Of a DNA stretch of 64,000 bases, positions 34,749 through 46,677 are shown piece by piece. Position 1 is the first letter of the stretch, and every line of letters begins with the position of its first letter. The DNA is from CAVZYN01 sp963779515. GTDB taxonomy: Bacteria > Pseudomonadota > Alphaproteobacteria > Rhizobiales > Hyphomicrobiaceae. Location of the stretch: contig CAVZYN010000009.1 of assembly GCA_963779515.1 (NCBI GenBank), positions 1 through 64,000 on the forward strand. Direction: 5' to 3'. The notes beneath the pieces are model-generated. The model saw nothing but the letters and a program-made list of their open reading frames with translations, did no database searches and was not told where the DNA came from. The position numbers and the translations under genes were made by a program.

Positions 34749-35699
34749 TCAGCGCGCTGCGGCGGCGCGGCGGAGGCGGTCGTTGATGGCGAGGCCAAGG
34801 CCGGTATCGGGGATCGGCATCACGGCGATCGAGGCGGCGCCGCTCGCGTCAAGAATGCGCAGAAACGCGAACAGATTGGCGGCGGCTTCGATGAGATCGC
34901 CGGTGGGGCTGAGATTGAGCGTGGGGCCGCTGTGGGGCGGGACGTGGTCGCCAAACGCGAGTAGCGCTTCGCCTTGTTCGAGGTGCGTTGCGTTTAGGCG
35001 GACGCGGGCGCGGGGGGCGTAGTGGCTCGCGAGTTGGCCGGGTGCGGTGGGGGCGTGGGCGTCGCCGGTGCTGACGGCGATGGCGCGGCCGAGGGTCGCT
35101 TCGAGCGCTTCGCGGGTGACGCCGCCGGGGCGCAGAATGATCGCGTCTGACGATGTGACATCGACGACGGTCGATTCGAGGCCGACGACTGGGGCGCCTC
35201 CGTCGAGGATGAGGAGGTCGCGGCCGAGGTCGGCGGCGACGTGTTCCGCCGTGGTCGGGCTGATGCGGCCGGAGAGATTGGCGCTGGGGGCGGCGATGGG
35301 GCGGGCCGCAGCGGCAAGCAGTGCGTGGGCGACGGGGTGGCTCGGGATTCGGATCGCGATCGAATTGAGGCCGGCGGTGGCGAGTTCGGAGACGGGGCAG
35401 TTTGGCGATCTGGGCACGACCAACGTGAGGGGACCTGGCCAATGGGCGGCGGCGATCGTGTGCGCCGTGGCGTTGAAGGCGCCGAGGCGTTCGGCGGCCG
35501 ATATGTTAGGCACGTGGATGATCAGCGGATTGAAGGACGGGCGGCCCTTGGTCGCGAAGATCGCGGCGACGGCGCGGCCATTGGTGGCGTCGGCACCGAG
35601 GCCGTAGACGGTCTCGGTCGGGAACGCGACGAGCTCGCCCGCGCGCAAGCGGCGTTCGGCATCCGCGATGGTCTCGGGCGATGGCTTTACGACGGGCAT
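34749..35699 (-). CDS. L-threonylcarbamoyladenylate synthase (Sua5/TsaC type)
   Basis: A 316-residue enzyme making threonylcarbamoyl-AMP for the t6A37 modification of ANN-decoding tRNAs. The YrdC domain (residues 1-205) has GELVAFPTETVYGLGADATNG, KGRPSFNPLIIHV, WPGPLTLV and PIAAPSANLSGRISPTTAEHV. The C-terminal Sua5 domain (about 235-316) starts after the linker APGQLASHYAPRARV, so this is the long Sua5 form. I use the ATG at 35699. Upstream codons in frame run antisense through the acyl-CoA dehydrogenase and are not coding. Confidence 0.93.
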   Translation of the reverse strand: MPVVKPSPETIADAERRLRAGELVAFPTETVYGLGADATNGRAVAAIFATKGRPSFNPLIIHVPNISAAERLGAFNATAHTIAAAHWPGPLTLVVPRSPNCPVSELATAGLNSIAIRIPSHPVAHALLAAAARPIAAPSANLSGRISPTTAEHVAADLGRDLLILDGGAPVVGLESTVVDVTSSDAIILRPGGVTREALEATLGRAIAVSTGDAHAPTAPGQLASHYAPRARVRLNATHLEQGEALLAFGDHVPPHSGPTLNLSPTGDLIEAAANLFAFLRILDASGAASIAVMPIPDTGLGLAINDRLRRAAAAR

Positions 35700-35792
35700 T
35701 AGGTCCCAAATTCTCCAACAGCGCTTGTCTCGATCCGCGGGCCCTAGCCTATCAACGACGGACCAGCCGTTGGACAGAGAAAGGCGGACCCG

Positions 35793-37554
35793 ATGACCTA
35801 TCAGGCTCCAGTAAACGACATCCTGCAGGCGCTCAAGTCGGCCGCGGGGATCGAGGCGCTGATCGCGGATGGGACGATCAGCACGGATCTCGAGACGATC
35901 CAGGCGGTGATCGAGGAGGCGGGGAAGTTCGGCGCGGAGGTGCTGGAGCCGCTGAATTGGCCGGGCGATCGGACGGGATCGAAGCTGGTCGACGGCAAAG
36001 TCGTGACGCCGCCGGGGTGGGCCGAGGCCTACAAGCAGTTCGCGGACGGAGGCTGGGGGGCGCTGCCGTGTTCGGAGGCGCATGGCGGGCAGGGCCTGCC
36101 AGCGATGGTCGCCATGGCGGCCTGCGAGATCTGGAACGCGGCCAACATGAGTTTTGGCTTGTGTCCGCTGCTGACGCAGGGGGCGATCGACGCCATCGAG
36201 GCGCACGGGTCCGCTTATCTCAAAGAGACGTTCTTGCCGAAAATGGTGTCGGGCGAATGGACCGGCACGATGAACCTCACCGAGCCGCACGCAGGATCGG
36301 ATCTCGGACATCTGCGCGCCAAGGCCGAGAAGCACGCGGACGGCACGTATCGGCTCTCGGGGACGAAGATTTTCATCACCTATGGCGATCATGAGATGAC
36401 GGACAACATCGTGCATCTCGTGCTGGCGCGGTTGCCGGATGCTCCGCCGGGGACGCGCGGGATCTCGCTGTTCGCGGTGCCGAAGTATCTCGTCGAGACA
36501 GATGGGGCGCGCGGGCGGCGCAACGATGTCGATCTGCGCGGGGTTGGAGCACAAGCTCGGGATTCACGCGTCGCCGACGTGCGTGATGAAGTTCGGCGAG
36601 AAGGACGGCGCGGTCGGGTATCTGGTCGGGGAGGAGAACCGCGGACTCAACGTGATGTTCATCATGATGAACGCGGCGCGGCTGGCGGTCGGCGTGCAGG
36701 GTGTCGCGATCGCGGAGCGGGCGACGCAGCGGGCGATGGCGTATGCGAAAGAGCGGCGTCAGGGGCGGACGGCGAGCGTGAAGGCCGGCGAGATGGGGCC
36801 GATCATCGAGCACGCGGATGTGCGGCGCTCGCTGATGACGATGCAGTCGATGACGCAGGCGGCACGGGCGATTTGTCTCGTGACGGCGCGGGAAACGGAC
36901 GTGTCGCGGCTGGCGAAAGATCCGACGGTTCGGGCTGCCGCGGCGCATCGGGTGGCGCTGCTGACGCCGATCGCGAAGGCGTTTTCGACGGATATCGGCT
37001 GCGAGGTTGCCTCGATGGGCGTGCAGCTGCATGGCGGCATGGGTTTTGTCGAGGAGACGGGGGCGGCGCAGCACTATCGCGACGCACGTATTTTGCCGAT
37101 TTATGAGGGCACCAATGGCATTCAGGCGATCGATCTGGTGACGCGGAAGTTGCCGCTTGAAGGTGGTAAAGTGTTGGAGGGCTACATCGCGGAATTGAAG
37201 CAGACCGTTGATGACGTGCGGGCGTCGAACCGGCCGGAGTTCGGGCGGATGGGTGAGCGACTTGGCGACGCGGTGGCGGCGCTCAGCGAGGCGTCGCGAT
37301 TTCTTGGCGCTGCGCTTGCGAAAAATCCCGATGTCGCGATGGCTGGGGCGACGCCGTATCTCCGGCTGTTCGGATTGGCGGCGGGCGGGTGCTATCTGGC
37401 GCGGGCGGCGCTGGCGGCGTCGCGTGGGGAGGGAGACGCGCGGGACGTGGCGCTGGCGCGGTTCTTTGCGGAGAACCTTGTCACCGCGGCGCGCGGGCTG
37501 AAGGACGCGGTGGTGGACGGCGCCGAATCGACGCTCGGGCTGGCATTGGCATGA
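35793..37554 (+). CDS. acyl-CoA dehydrogenase (long, AidB/FadE-like C-terminal form), frameshifted as sequenced
   Basis: About 586 residues if repaired. The first frame contains the N-terminal helical domain, WTGTMNLTEPHAGSDLG and GTKIFITYGDHEMTDNIVHLVLARL. The second contains LEHKLGIHASPTCVMKFGEKDGAVGYLVGEENRGL, MGVQLHGGMGFVEETGAAQHYRDARILPIYEGTNGIQAIDL and an acyl-CoA dehydrogenase C-terminal extension. Deleting one G from GGGG at 36540-36543 joins NDVDLRG to LEHKLG exactly as in homologues. It would oxidise acyl-CoA to enoyl-CoA using FAD. It is divergent from the Sua5 gene. Confidence 0.88.
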
Positions 37555-37584
37555 TGACCGCATCAATCTGATAGGAGTGTGCGC

Positions 37585-38049
37585 ATGTCACGCGGTGAGG
37601 AATTGCGGGCGAAGTTCAAGGCGAAAGGTCAGGCCATTGCGGCTCAGATGAATAGTCCGGCGGGACAGTTCAGTTCTGCGCTCTTTGCCTTCTTGCACAA
37701 CGAAATCGACGCCTTTATCGATTCCGAATTCACGGAACGCATGTTCCAAAAATTTACGATCGATGCGCCCGCCGACCAGGCCGCCTGGTTTCAGAGCGAG
37801 GTGAAGCCCTTGTTCCGATCGGCGACTGCGCCGCCGACGTGGGTGCACGAACCCGACTGGTGCTACCATGACGGAGAGCCCTTGGAGTTTCTGCATCAGT
37901 TCACCGACGAGCGCGGAACGTCGTTTTATGTATTCCGCGGCCGGCGCACATCCACCCTCGGTGGACCTGATAGCTGGCAGGCGATTTACAAAATGAGTGC
38001 ACAGGACTCCGGGAGCCGCATCATCTTCAGGGAAAACTTGATTGCTTGA
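37585..38049 (+). CDS. hypothetical protein
   Basis: A 154-residue soluble protein I do not recognise. The N-terminus is a basic helix (SRGEELRAKFKAKGQAIAAQM). The centre is acidic and aromatic (FLHNEIDAFIDSEFTERMFQKF, WVHEPDWCYHDGEPLEFLHQF), and the C-terminus looks like a beta-rich domain (GTSFYVFRGRR). No signal peptide or membrane helix. The ATG at 37585 follows AGGAG; a GTG two codons upstream is possible. It follows the acyl-CoA dehydrogenase by 30 bp and may share its transcript. Confidence 0.65.
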   Translation: MSRGEELRAKFKAKGQAIAAQMNSPAGQFSSALFAFLHNEIDAFIDSEFTERMFQKFTIDAPADQAAWFQSEVKPLFRSATAPPTWVHEPDWCYHDGEPLEFLHQFTDERGTSFYVFRGRRTSTLGGPDSWQAIYKMSAQDSGSRIIFRENLIA

Positions 38050-38244
38050 ATGTGGGGAGTGATAGGTGCTCGGACCAGGTTCGAACATGACAGCGGTGGG
38101 TGTTGTGACGTGCGCCTCATGCGGCGGCAAAAATTGCTTGCGTCGACGCGATGCTGGGCGCTAGGTGTTGGGTGTGGGGCATTGACCGGCCGCCCCAACA
38201 GGCGCGTCGCCCAAGAGCCGAGCCTTCCACCTTAGGAGGCCGCC

Positions 38245-39063
38245 TTGAGCGACTTTTTTATTTCCATCGATGAGTTGCGTTCGCGTATCGGCACCGCCGA
38301 TGCGCCGATCGTGTATGACGTCTGCCGGCACGCGAAATACTGTGAAAGCCCAACGATCATTCCGACGTCGCGTTGGCGCGAGCATACGCGCGTCAACGAG
38401 TGGGCGAAGGATATTCCCTATGGCTCGAGCGTGGTGCTGGCGTGCGTTCACGGCCATAACGTCAGCCAGCTGGCGACGTCGGCCTTGCGCGAAAAGGGGA
38501 TCGATGCGCGCGCCCTCGAAGGCGGTGCAGAAGGCTGGCGCAAATCCGGGGCGCCAACGATTCTGAAGGATGCGCTGCCGGGGCGGGACGAGGCGAAGCC
38601 GTCGCGATGGGTGACTCGGGTGCGGCCGAAAATCGATCGGATCGCGTGTCCGTGGCTGATCCGGCGGTTCATCGATCGCGACGCGGAGTTCCATTTTGTC
38701 GAACCAGCCTATGTGGTCGAGGTGGCGAAGGAACTTGGCGGCATCCCCTATGACATCGACGGGGTCGAGATCACGCACGAGGGGCCGTTGTGCTCGTTCG
38801 ATACGATCATCAAGCGGTTCGGGATCAAGGATCCGGCGATTGATGCGCTGGCGCTGATCGTGCGTGGGGCGGACACGGCGCGGCTGGATCTGGCGCCGGA
38901 AGCTGCGGGGTTGCTGGCGGTGTCGCTCGGGATTTCGGCGATGTCGGGCGGCGATGATCGTGGCGCGTTGATGCGCGGCTTTCCGGTGTACGATGCGCTC
39001 TATGCGTGGCAGCGTCATGCCAGGGGCGAAACCCACAATTGGCCCACAAAGAAACCGGCGTAG
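38245..39063 (+). CDS. chromate resistance protein: rhodanese-like domain fused to ChrB C-terminal domain
   Basis: A 272-residue protein starting at a TTG (38245) with the strong site AGGAGG 7 bases upstream. Residues 5-112 are rhodanese-like with the active-site loop ACVHGHNVSQLA (C67). Residues 118-272 match the chromate-resistance (ChrB C-terminal) domain: SRWVTRVRPKIDRIACPWLIRRFIDRDAEF and GPLCSFDTIIKRFG. It lacks the usual ChrB regulator N-terminus, so it may detoxify or sense rather than bind DNA. chrA follows 7 bp later, forming a two-gene operon. Confidence 0.87.
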   Translation: MSDFFISIDELRSRIGTADAPIVYDVCRHAKYCESPTIIPTSRWREHTRVNEWAKDIPYGSSVVLACVHGHNVSQLATSALREKGIDARALEGGAEGWRKSGAPTILKDALPGRDEAKPSRWVTRVRPKIDRIACPWLIRRFIDRDAEFHFVEPAYVVEVAKELGGIPYDIDGVEITHEGPLCSFDTIIKRFGIKDPAIDALALIVRGADTARLDLAPEAAGLLAVSLGISAMSGGDDRGALMRGFPVYDALYAWQRHARGETHNWPTKKPA

Positions 39064-39070
39064 GGATCAC

Positions 39071-40375
39071 ATGACCACCACAGCGCGCGCGGCGGGCATG
39101 GCGGCGGCTCCGAGTTTTTCGGAGCTGCTGGCGACATTTTTCAAGATCGGCTGCCTGTCGTTCGGCGGGCCGGCCGGGCAGATCGCGATGATGCACAAGA
39201 TGCTCGTCGACGAGAAAAAGTGGATCGACGAGAAGTCGTATCTCAACGCGCTCAACTTCTGCATGCTGCTGCCGGGGCCGGAAGCGATGCAGCTCGCGAC
39301 CTATGTGGGTTGGCGGCTACATGGCGTGCCGGGCGGTCTGGCGGCGGGGTTGTTGTTCGTCATTCCAGGCGCGCTGGTGATGCTGGTGCTGTCGATGCTG
39401 TATGCCGCCTATGGCAAGTTGCCGGTGGCGGAGGCGCTGCTGCTCGGCGTCAAGGCCGCGGTGCTGGCCATCGTGGTGGAGGCGCTGCTGCGGATTGCCA
39501 AGCGCGGACTGAAAGCGACGCGCGATCAGGTGCTGGCGGCGGTTGCGTTTGTCGCGATCTATTTTCTCGGCGTGCCGTTTCCGATCATCGTCATCGGCGC
39601 GGCGCTGTTCGGATATCTGATGTCGGCGGACAAAAGCGCCGGCGTGCCGTTCTCGAGTTTGCCGGTCAACGACACGTTGCGGACGGTCGCGATATGGCTC
39701 GCGATTTGGATCGTGCCGCTGGCGGCGATGGCGCTGGTGTTTGGGCAAGGTCACGTGCTGTCGGCGATCGGGTTGTTCTTTTCAAAATTGGCGTTGGTGA
39801 CGTTTGGTGGCGCCTACGCGGTGCTGGCGTACATGGCGCAGGATGTCGTGCAGGCTTACAAGTGGCTGCAGCCGGGCGAAATGGTGGATGCGCTGGGGCT
39901 GGCCGAGACGACACCGGGGCCGTTGATCCTGGTGACGCAGTTTGTTGGCTATCTGGCGGGGCATCGGCTCGGCGGCGGCGTGCCGTGGGTGATGGGGACG
40001 CTCGGGGCGATCGTGGCGCTATGGGCGACGTTCGCGCCGTGCTTCTTGTGGATCTTTGCGGGCGCGCCCTATGTCGAGTGGCTCAATCAGCAGCCACGCT
40101 TGAAGTCGGCGCTGGCGGCGGTGACGGCGGCGGTGGTCGGCGTGATCCTCAATCTGACGGTATGGTTCGCGCTGAACGTGCTGTTCGCGAAGGTTGGTGA
40201 GGCAGCGGCAGGGCCATTCAAGTTCGCGATGCCGGAGGTGTCGTCGCTGTCGTTGCGGGCGCTGGTGCTGTCGGCGCTGGCGTTCGTGCTGATGTTTGCG
40301 CTGCATCGCGGGATCATCACGACGCTCGCGATTTGCGCGGGGGCGGCGATCGCGTGGGCGGGGATCGCGGGATAA
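39071..40375 (+). CDS. chrA: chromate efflux transporter ChrA
   Basis: A 434-residue CHR-superfamily antiporter with about ten membrane helices in two CHR domains. Domain 1 has FKIGCLSFGGPAGQIAMM and LNFCMLLPGPEAMQLATYVGWRLHG; domain 2 has FSKLALVTFGGAYAVLAYMAQDV and ALGLAETTPGPLILVTQFVGY. These paired FGG and PGP motifs define ChrA. It expels chromate using the membrane potential. The ATG at 39071 is 7 bp after the rhodanese-ChrB gene. Confidence 0.93.
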   Translation: MTTTARAAGMAAAPSFSELLATFFKIGCLSFGGPAGQIAMMHKMLVDEKKWIDEKSYLNALNFCMLLPGPEAMQLATYVGWRLHGVPGGLAAGLLFVIPGALVMLVLSMLYAAYGKLPVAEALLLGVKAAVLAIVVEALLRIAKRGLKATRDQVLAAVAFVAIYFLGVPFPIIVIGAALFGYLMSADKSAGVPFSSLPVNDTLRTVAIWLAIWIVPLAAMALVFGQGHVLSAIGLFFSKLALVTFGGAYAVLAYMAQDVVQAYKWLQPGEMVDALGLAETTPGPLILVTQFVGYLAGHRLGGGVPWVMGTLGAIVALWATFAPCFLWIFAGAPYVEWLNQQPRLKSALAAVTAAVVGVILNLTVWFALNVLFAKVGEAAAGPFKFAMPEVSSLSLRALVLSALAFVLMFALHRGIITTLAICAGAAIAWAGIAG

Positions 40376-40385
40376 GAGGGTTCCG

Positions 40386-41262
40386 ATGCGGAAGGTCTGG
40401 ATCGAGGCGGCGTTGAACGGGCCATGGAGCAGGGCGCGGCAGGCGGCGATCCCGGACACGATCGAGGCCATCGTCGCGGATGGCATTGCGTGCGCGGCGG
40501 CGGGGGCATGCATCATCCATGTGCACGCCTACGATGACGGCGGCGCGCAGACGTTCGATTGGCAGGTCTATGCGCGGATCATCGAGGGCATCCGCGCGAA
40601 GATCGATGTGCCGGTATATCCGTCGATCCCATCGGCGGGGATCGGGGTTGGGCCATTGCCGGATGAGGCCGCCGGGCGCTTCGCTCACGTCGAGGCGCTG
40701 GCGGCGCGGGGATTGCTGGAGTTCGCCGTCATCGATCCCGGCAGCGTCAACTTCACGGAGCTGGCGATTGGCGCCGCGAGCGCCGGCAGCGCCGACGTAT
40801 CTCAATCCGGAAGCGCATGTGCGTCACGCCATGGCGTTTGCCAAGCGCTACGGATTCCATCCGGCGTATGCGATTTACGAGCCCGGTTTCACGCGAGCGG
40901 GTGCGGCGCTGGCGCGGGCAATGAGCACCAAGACGCCGATCTACCGGTTGATGTTCTCGGAGACGTTTGCGTTCGGGTTCCCGCCGAAGCCTTATGGTTT
41001 GGCGGCGCACCTGGCTTTATTGGAAGCGGAGGCCACAGGAGCGCCTTGGATGATCGCGGGGCTCGGCGTCGATCTTCGTCCGCTCGTGCCCGAGGCGATC
41101 CGGAATGGTGGGCATATCCGCGTCGGTCTGGAAGATGCGCCGTTCGGGGCGACGACCCCCAACGTTGCGTTGGTGGACGAGGCGGTGCGCATGATCCGCG
41201 CCGAGGGCGCCGAGCCGGCGACGGTTGGCGAGATGCGGCAGGCGCTGGCTGTGTTGGGTTGA
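40386..41262 (+). CDS. BKACE-family beta-keto acid cleavage enzyme (DUF849), frameshifted as sequenced
   Basis: About 291 residues if repaired. The family joins beta-keto acids and acetyl-CoA by a zinc-dependent retro-Claisen reaction (3-keto-5-aminohexanoate cleavage enzyme is the prototype). The first frame has VWIEAALNGPW and the metal-binding HVHAYD; the second has PTYLNPEAHVRHAMAFAKRYG, WMIAGLGVDLRPLVPEAI and HIRVGLEDAPFG. One base must be skipped between about 40765 and 40795. The GC-rich stretch has no long homopolymer, so the exact site is unclear. It precedes a DUF4286-like gene by 16 bp. Confidence 0.82.
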
Positions 41263-41278
41263 ATGAGAGGAGACAGGT

Positions 41279-41971
41279 ATGGCGCTTGCGGGCGAGGGAG
41301 CGATTTGTCTATGGCATGACATCACGGCGGACATGCGGGACGCATTCTACGCGTGGCATACGACGGAGCACATGCCGGAGCGAGTCGGCATCCCGGGCTT
41401 TCTGCGCGGGCGTCGCTATATCGCGCAAGATGCAGTGGCGGCGCCGGAGATCTTCACGCTCTATGAGACGACAACCTTCGAAGTCGTGGTGGGCCAGGAC
41501 TATCTCAACCGCTTGAATGCGCCGACGCCATGGTCGGTCGAAACAATGAAGGGTTTTCGCGGGATGATCAGGGCGTTGGCGCGGGTGCGGTACTCGGCGG
41601 GGCCAGGGCCAGGGGCGTTCGCGGGTGTGGTGCGGTTCGGGCGTGGTACGATGGCGGCCGATGCGAGCGGGCGGCTGTCGGCGCCGGACGGGCTCGCGGC
41701 GTTGCTGGCGCTGCCGCAGGTCACGGGTGTGCATCTGTTTGCGACCGATACGGCGGGCAGCGGGCTCAAGACGACAGAGAGTGAGAACCGGGGCGATGCG
41801 ATGACAGTGCCCGATGGGGCGTTGATGATCGAGGTGTGCAATGCGGCGCCAGCGGCGGCTGCGATTGCGGCGGCGGCCAAGGTGCTGGCGGGGGCTGGCG
41901 CGGTGGATTTGGTCAGCGGGCTCTACCGGATCGAGCATACGCGGCTGAAGACGGCGCACGCCGCTGGTTGA
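41279..41971 (+). CDS. uncharacterised protein with DUF4286-like N-terminal half
   Basis: A 230-residue protein. The first half contains DAFYAWHTTEHMPERVGIPGFLRGRRYI, the dimeric alpha/beta-barrel motif also seen at 34296-34631. The second half (about 110-230) has a similar size and may be a degenerate repeat of the same fold (LLALPQVTGVHLFATD ... ALMIEVCNA). No signal peptide or membrane helix. AGGAGACAGG precedes the ATG. It probably belongs to the BKACE transcript. Confidence 0.7.
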   Translation: MALAGEGAICLWHDITADMRDAFYAWHTTEHMPERVGIPGFLRGRRYIAQDAVAAPEIFTLYETTTFEVVVGQDYLNRLNAPTPWSVETMKGFRGMIRALARVRYSAGPGPGAFAGVVRFGRGTMAADASGRLSAPDGLAALLALPQVTGVHLFATDTAGSGLKTTESENRGDAMTVPDGALMIEVCNAAPAAAAIAAAAKVLAGAGAVDLVSGLYRIEHTRLKTAHAAG

Positions 41972-41977
41972 CGCGCA

Positions 41978-43113
41978 TCAGGCTGCTTGCATGAGGCGGC
42001 GCGGCACGGCGACCTCGCCTTGCATCAGGCGGCGCGCGGTGCGGAAGAGGACGGCGCTCTCGGCGTGCCAGCCGTTGCCGGATTGGCCGACCTCGGCGCC
42101 GACGGAGACGAGGCCCGAGGGATTGCCGACGCGGATTTCACCGGCCGCATTGGCGGGTCGTGCAACGCGGTTCGGCAGCGTGCCGGTGATCTTGGCGGCG
42201 ACGCCGAGGTTGAGACCGCCGGTGCCGGGGATCGCCTTGTGCGCGCGCTCCATGGAGATCATGCGGGTTGCGACGTCGTAGGCGCCGGCGTCGTAGCGCG
42301 TGCCGTCGAGGCTTTGGAAGGCGAGCGGGGCTGCGACGATGGCGATGCGCGGGGTTTGCAATCCGACTTGATCGGGAGTTGCTGCGAGGCCCATCATGAC
42401 GCCGGCGTTGCGGCGGAGGTCTTCGAGGCGGGCCATGGCGGCGGCGTTGGCATCGATCGCGTCGGGCGTTTCGGTGCCGGTGAGGCCAAGGCTCGCCGCG
42501 GCGACGTAGACGATCGGCGACGTTGCGTCGATGATCGAGACTTCGACCTCGCCGATGCGGTCGACGACGTTTCCGGTCGGCAACAGCTTGCCGGTGACGG
42601 CGCCGGCTGGATCGAGGACGTCGAGACGTACGCGGGCGGCGGTTCCAGAGACGCCAGCGATCTCAAAGTCGCCGTCGACAGCGGCGCGGCCGCCGACAAC
42701 CGGAAAGCGCGCGTGGATTATTTTCTTGGTGTTGGTCTGGTGAATACGAACGCGGGCTTCGCCGTCGCTGACCTTGACGAGACCTTCGTCGACAGCGAAG
42801 GGGCCAACGGCGGACGAGAGATTGCCGCAGTTGTTGGTCCAATCGGCGACGGGCTTGTCGACCGCGAGCTGGATGAAGGTGTAGTCGACATCGGCGCCGG
42901 GATGCGTCGGCGGGCCGATGATGACGGCCTTCGACAGGGACGAGACGCCGCCGCCCATGCCGTTGAGCTGGCGGCCATAGCCGTCGGGACTGCCGATGAC
43001 GCTGAGGAAGATCTGGCTGCAGGCGTCGCGATCGGCAGGGAGGTCGCGGGCATGGAAGAACACGCCCTTGCTGGTGCCGCCGCGATAGAAAGCGGCTTTG
43101 ATCCAGGCTTGTG

Positions 43114-43117
<4 letters not shown>
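41978..43117 (-). CDS. prpF: PrpF-family isomerase (2-methylaconitate/4-oxalomesaconate type)
   Basis: A 379-residue protein of the PrpF fold (diaminopimelate-epimerase-like). Family features are AFYRGGTSKGVFFHARDLP at the start, GMGGGVSSLSKAVII, DWTNNCGNLSSAVGPFAVDEG with the conserved Cys, and GTGGLNLGVAAKI. PrpF isomerises trans-2-methylaconitate so that an aconitase can complete the methylcitrate cycle. The ATG at 43117 overlaps the stop of the upstream aconitase gene by 4 bp, a strong functional hint. Other PrpF relatives act on oxalomesaconate, so the exact substrate is open. Confidence 0.87.
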
Positions 43118-45786
<2,669 letters not shown>

Positions 45787-45870
45787 GGGTGATCCACCAA
45801 TAGTGTTATGCGGATGAGATAGCCGATGTGGGCCGGAGCGACCATCGCGCGGGATGCAACCGATCCTATA

Positions 45871-45917
45871 CCGTCCGGCCGAAGTTTTGACTCGGTCTTT
45901 TTCTGCCGGCCGGACGG
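45871..45917. repeat. perfect 11-bp inverted repeat between the aconitase and liv genes
   Basis: CCGTCCGGCCG (45871-45881) and CGGCCGGACGG (45907-45917) are exact inverse copies with 25 bases between. It lies in a 195-bp gap between the liv operon's end and the aconitase start. It could terminate the liv transcript or act as an operator for the aconitase gene. No long T-tract follows on either strand. Confidence 0.6.
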
Positions 45918-45981
45918 CATTCTCTTCTGTTTGTGCGCGGCCGCGTCATGCCGGAGGCATGCTGGCAACCCCGCGCGCGCC

Positions 45982-46677
45982 TTACACTTCAAGCCACTCG
46001 CGACGAATGGCTGCGTTGGCCTTCAGTTCGGCGGGCGTGCCGCTGAAGACGACACGGCCGTGGCCCATGACGTAGGCGCGTTGCGAGATGTCGAGGGCAA
46101 GCGTTAGTTTTTGTTCGACCAGGAGGATTGCGACGCCACGGCGTGCGATCTCGCTGAGAAGTTCGCCGACCTGTTTGACGATCAGGGGTGCTAAGCCTTC
46201 GGTCGGCTCGTCGATCATGATGAGTTCTGGGTCGCCCATCAGCGTGCGGCAGATAGTTAGCATTTGCTTCTCGCCGCCGGAGAGGATGCCGGCGGCATTA
46301 TCGGCGCGGGCGGCAAGGTTCGGGAACATGGCGAGCATGTCGTCGAGCCGCCATTTGCCGGGCTTTTTCGGGTCCTTCTCGCCGAGCAGGAGGTTCTGGC
46401 GCACGGTCAGCGTCGGGAAGACGTCGCGATTCTCCGGCACGTAGCCGAGGCCGAGGCGGGCGATGCGGTAGCTCGGCCAGCCGGAAATGGTTTCGCCTTT
46501 GAAGCGGATCGTCCCGTGCGGTGCGATCTCTCCCATGATCGCCTTGATTGTGGTCGAGCGGCCGACGCCGTTACGGCCAAGGAGCGCCACCACTTCGCCG
46601 CTGCCGACGTCGAGGTCGACGCCTTGCAGGATGTGGCTTTTGCCGTAGTAGGCGTGGAGGTCGCGCACTTCGAGCAT
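45982..46677 (-). CDS. livF: branched-chain amino acid ABC transporter ATPase LivF
   Basis: A 231-residue ATPase, the smaller of the two Liv ATPases. Walker A reads GRNGVGRST, with arginine (R40) where lysine is canonical; this substitution is found in a subset of LivF proteins. The signature is LSGGEKQML and Walker B LIMIDEPTEGLAP. The family C-terminal HGRVVFSGTPAEL is present. It is the last gene of the operon; its ATG overlaps livG's TGA by one base (TGATG). Confidence 0.93.
   Translation of the reverse strand: MLEVRDLHAYYGKSHILQGVDLDVGSGEVVALLGRNGVGRSTTIKAIMGEIAPHGTIRFKGETISGWPSYRIARLGLGYVPENRDVFPTLTVRQNLLLGEKDPKKPGKWRLDDMLAMFPNLAARADNAAGILSGGEKQMLTICRTLMGDPELIMIDEPTEGLAPLIVKQVGELLSEIARRGVAILLVEQKLTLALDISQRAYVMGHGRVVFSGTPAELKANAAIRREWLEV

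Noticed and set aside
38083..38096. CAGGTTCGAACAT resembling a tRNA T-arm
   Set aside because: No cloverleaf is possible with the flanking bases.
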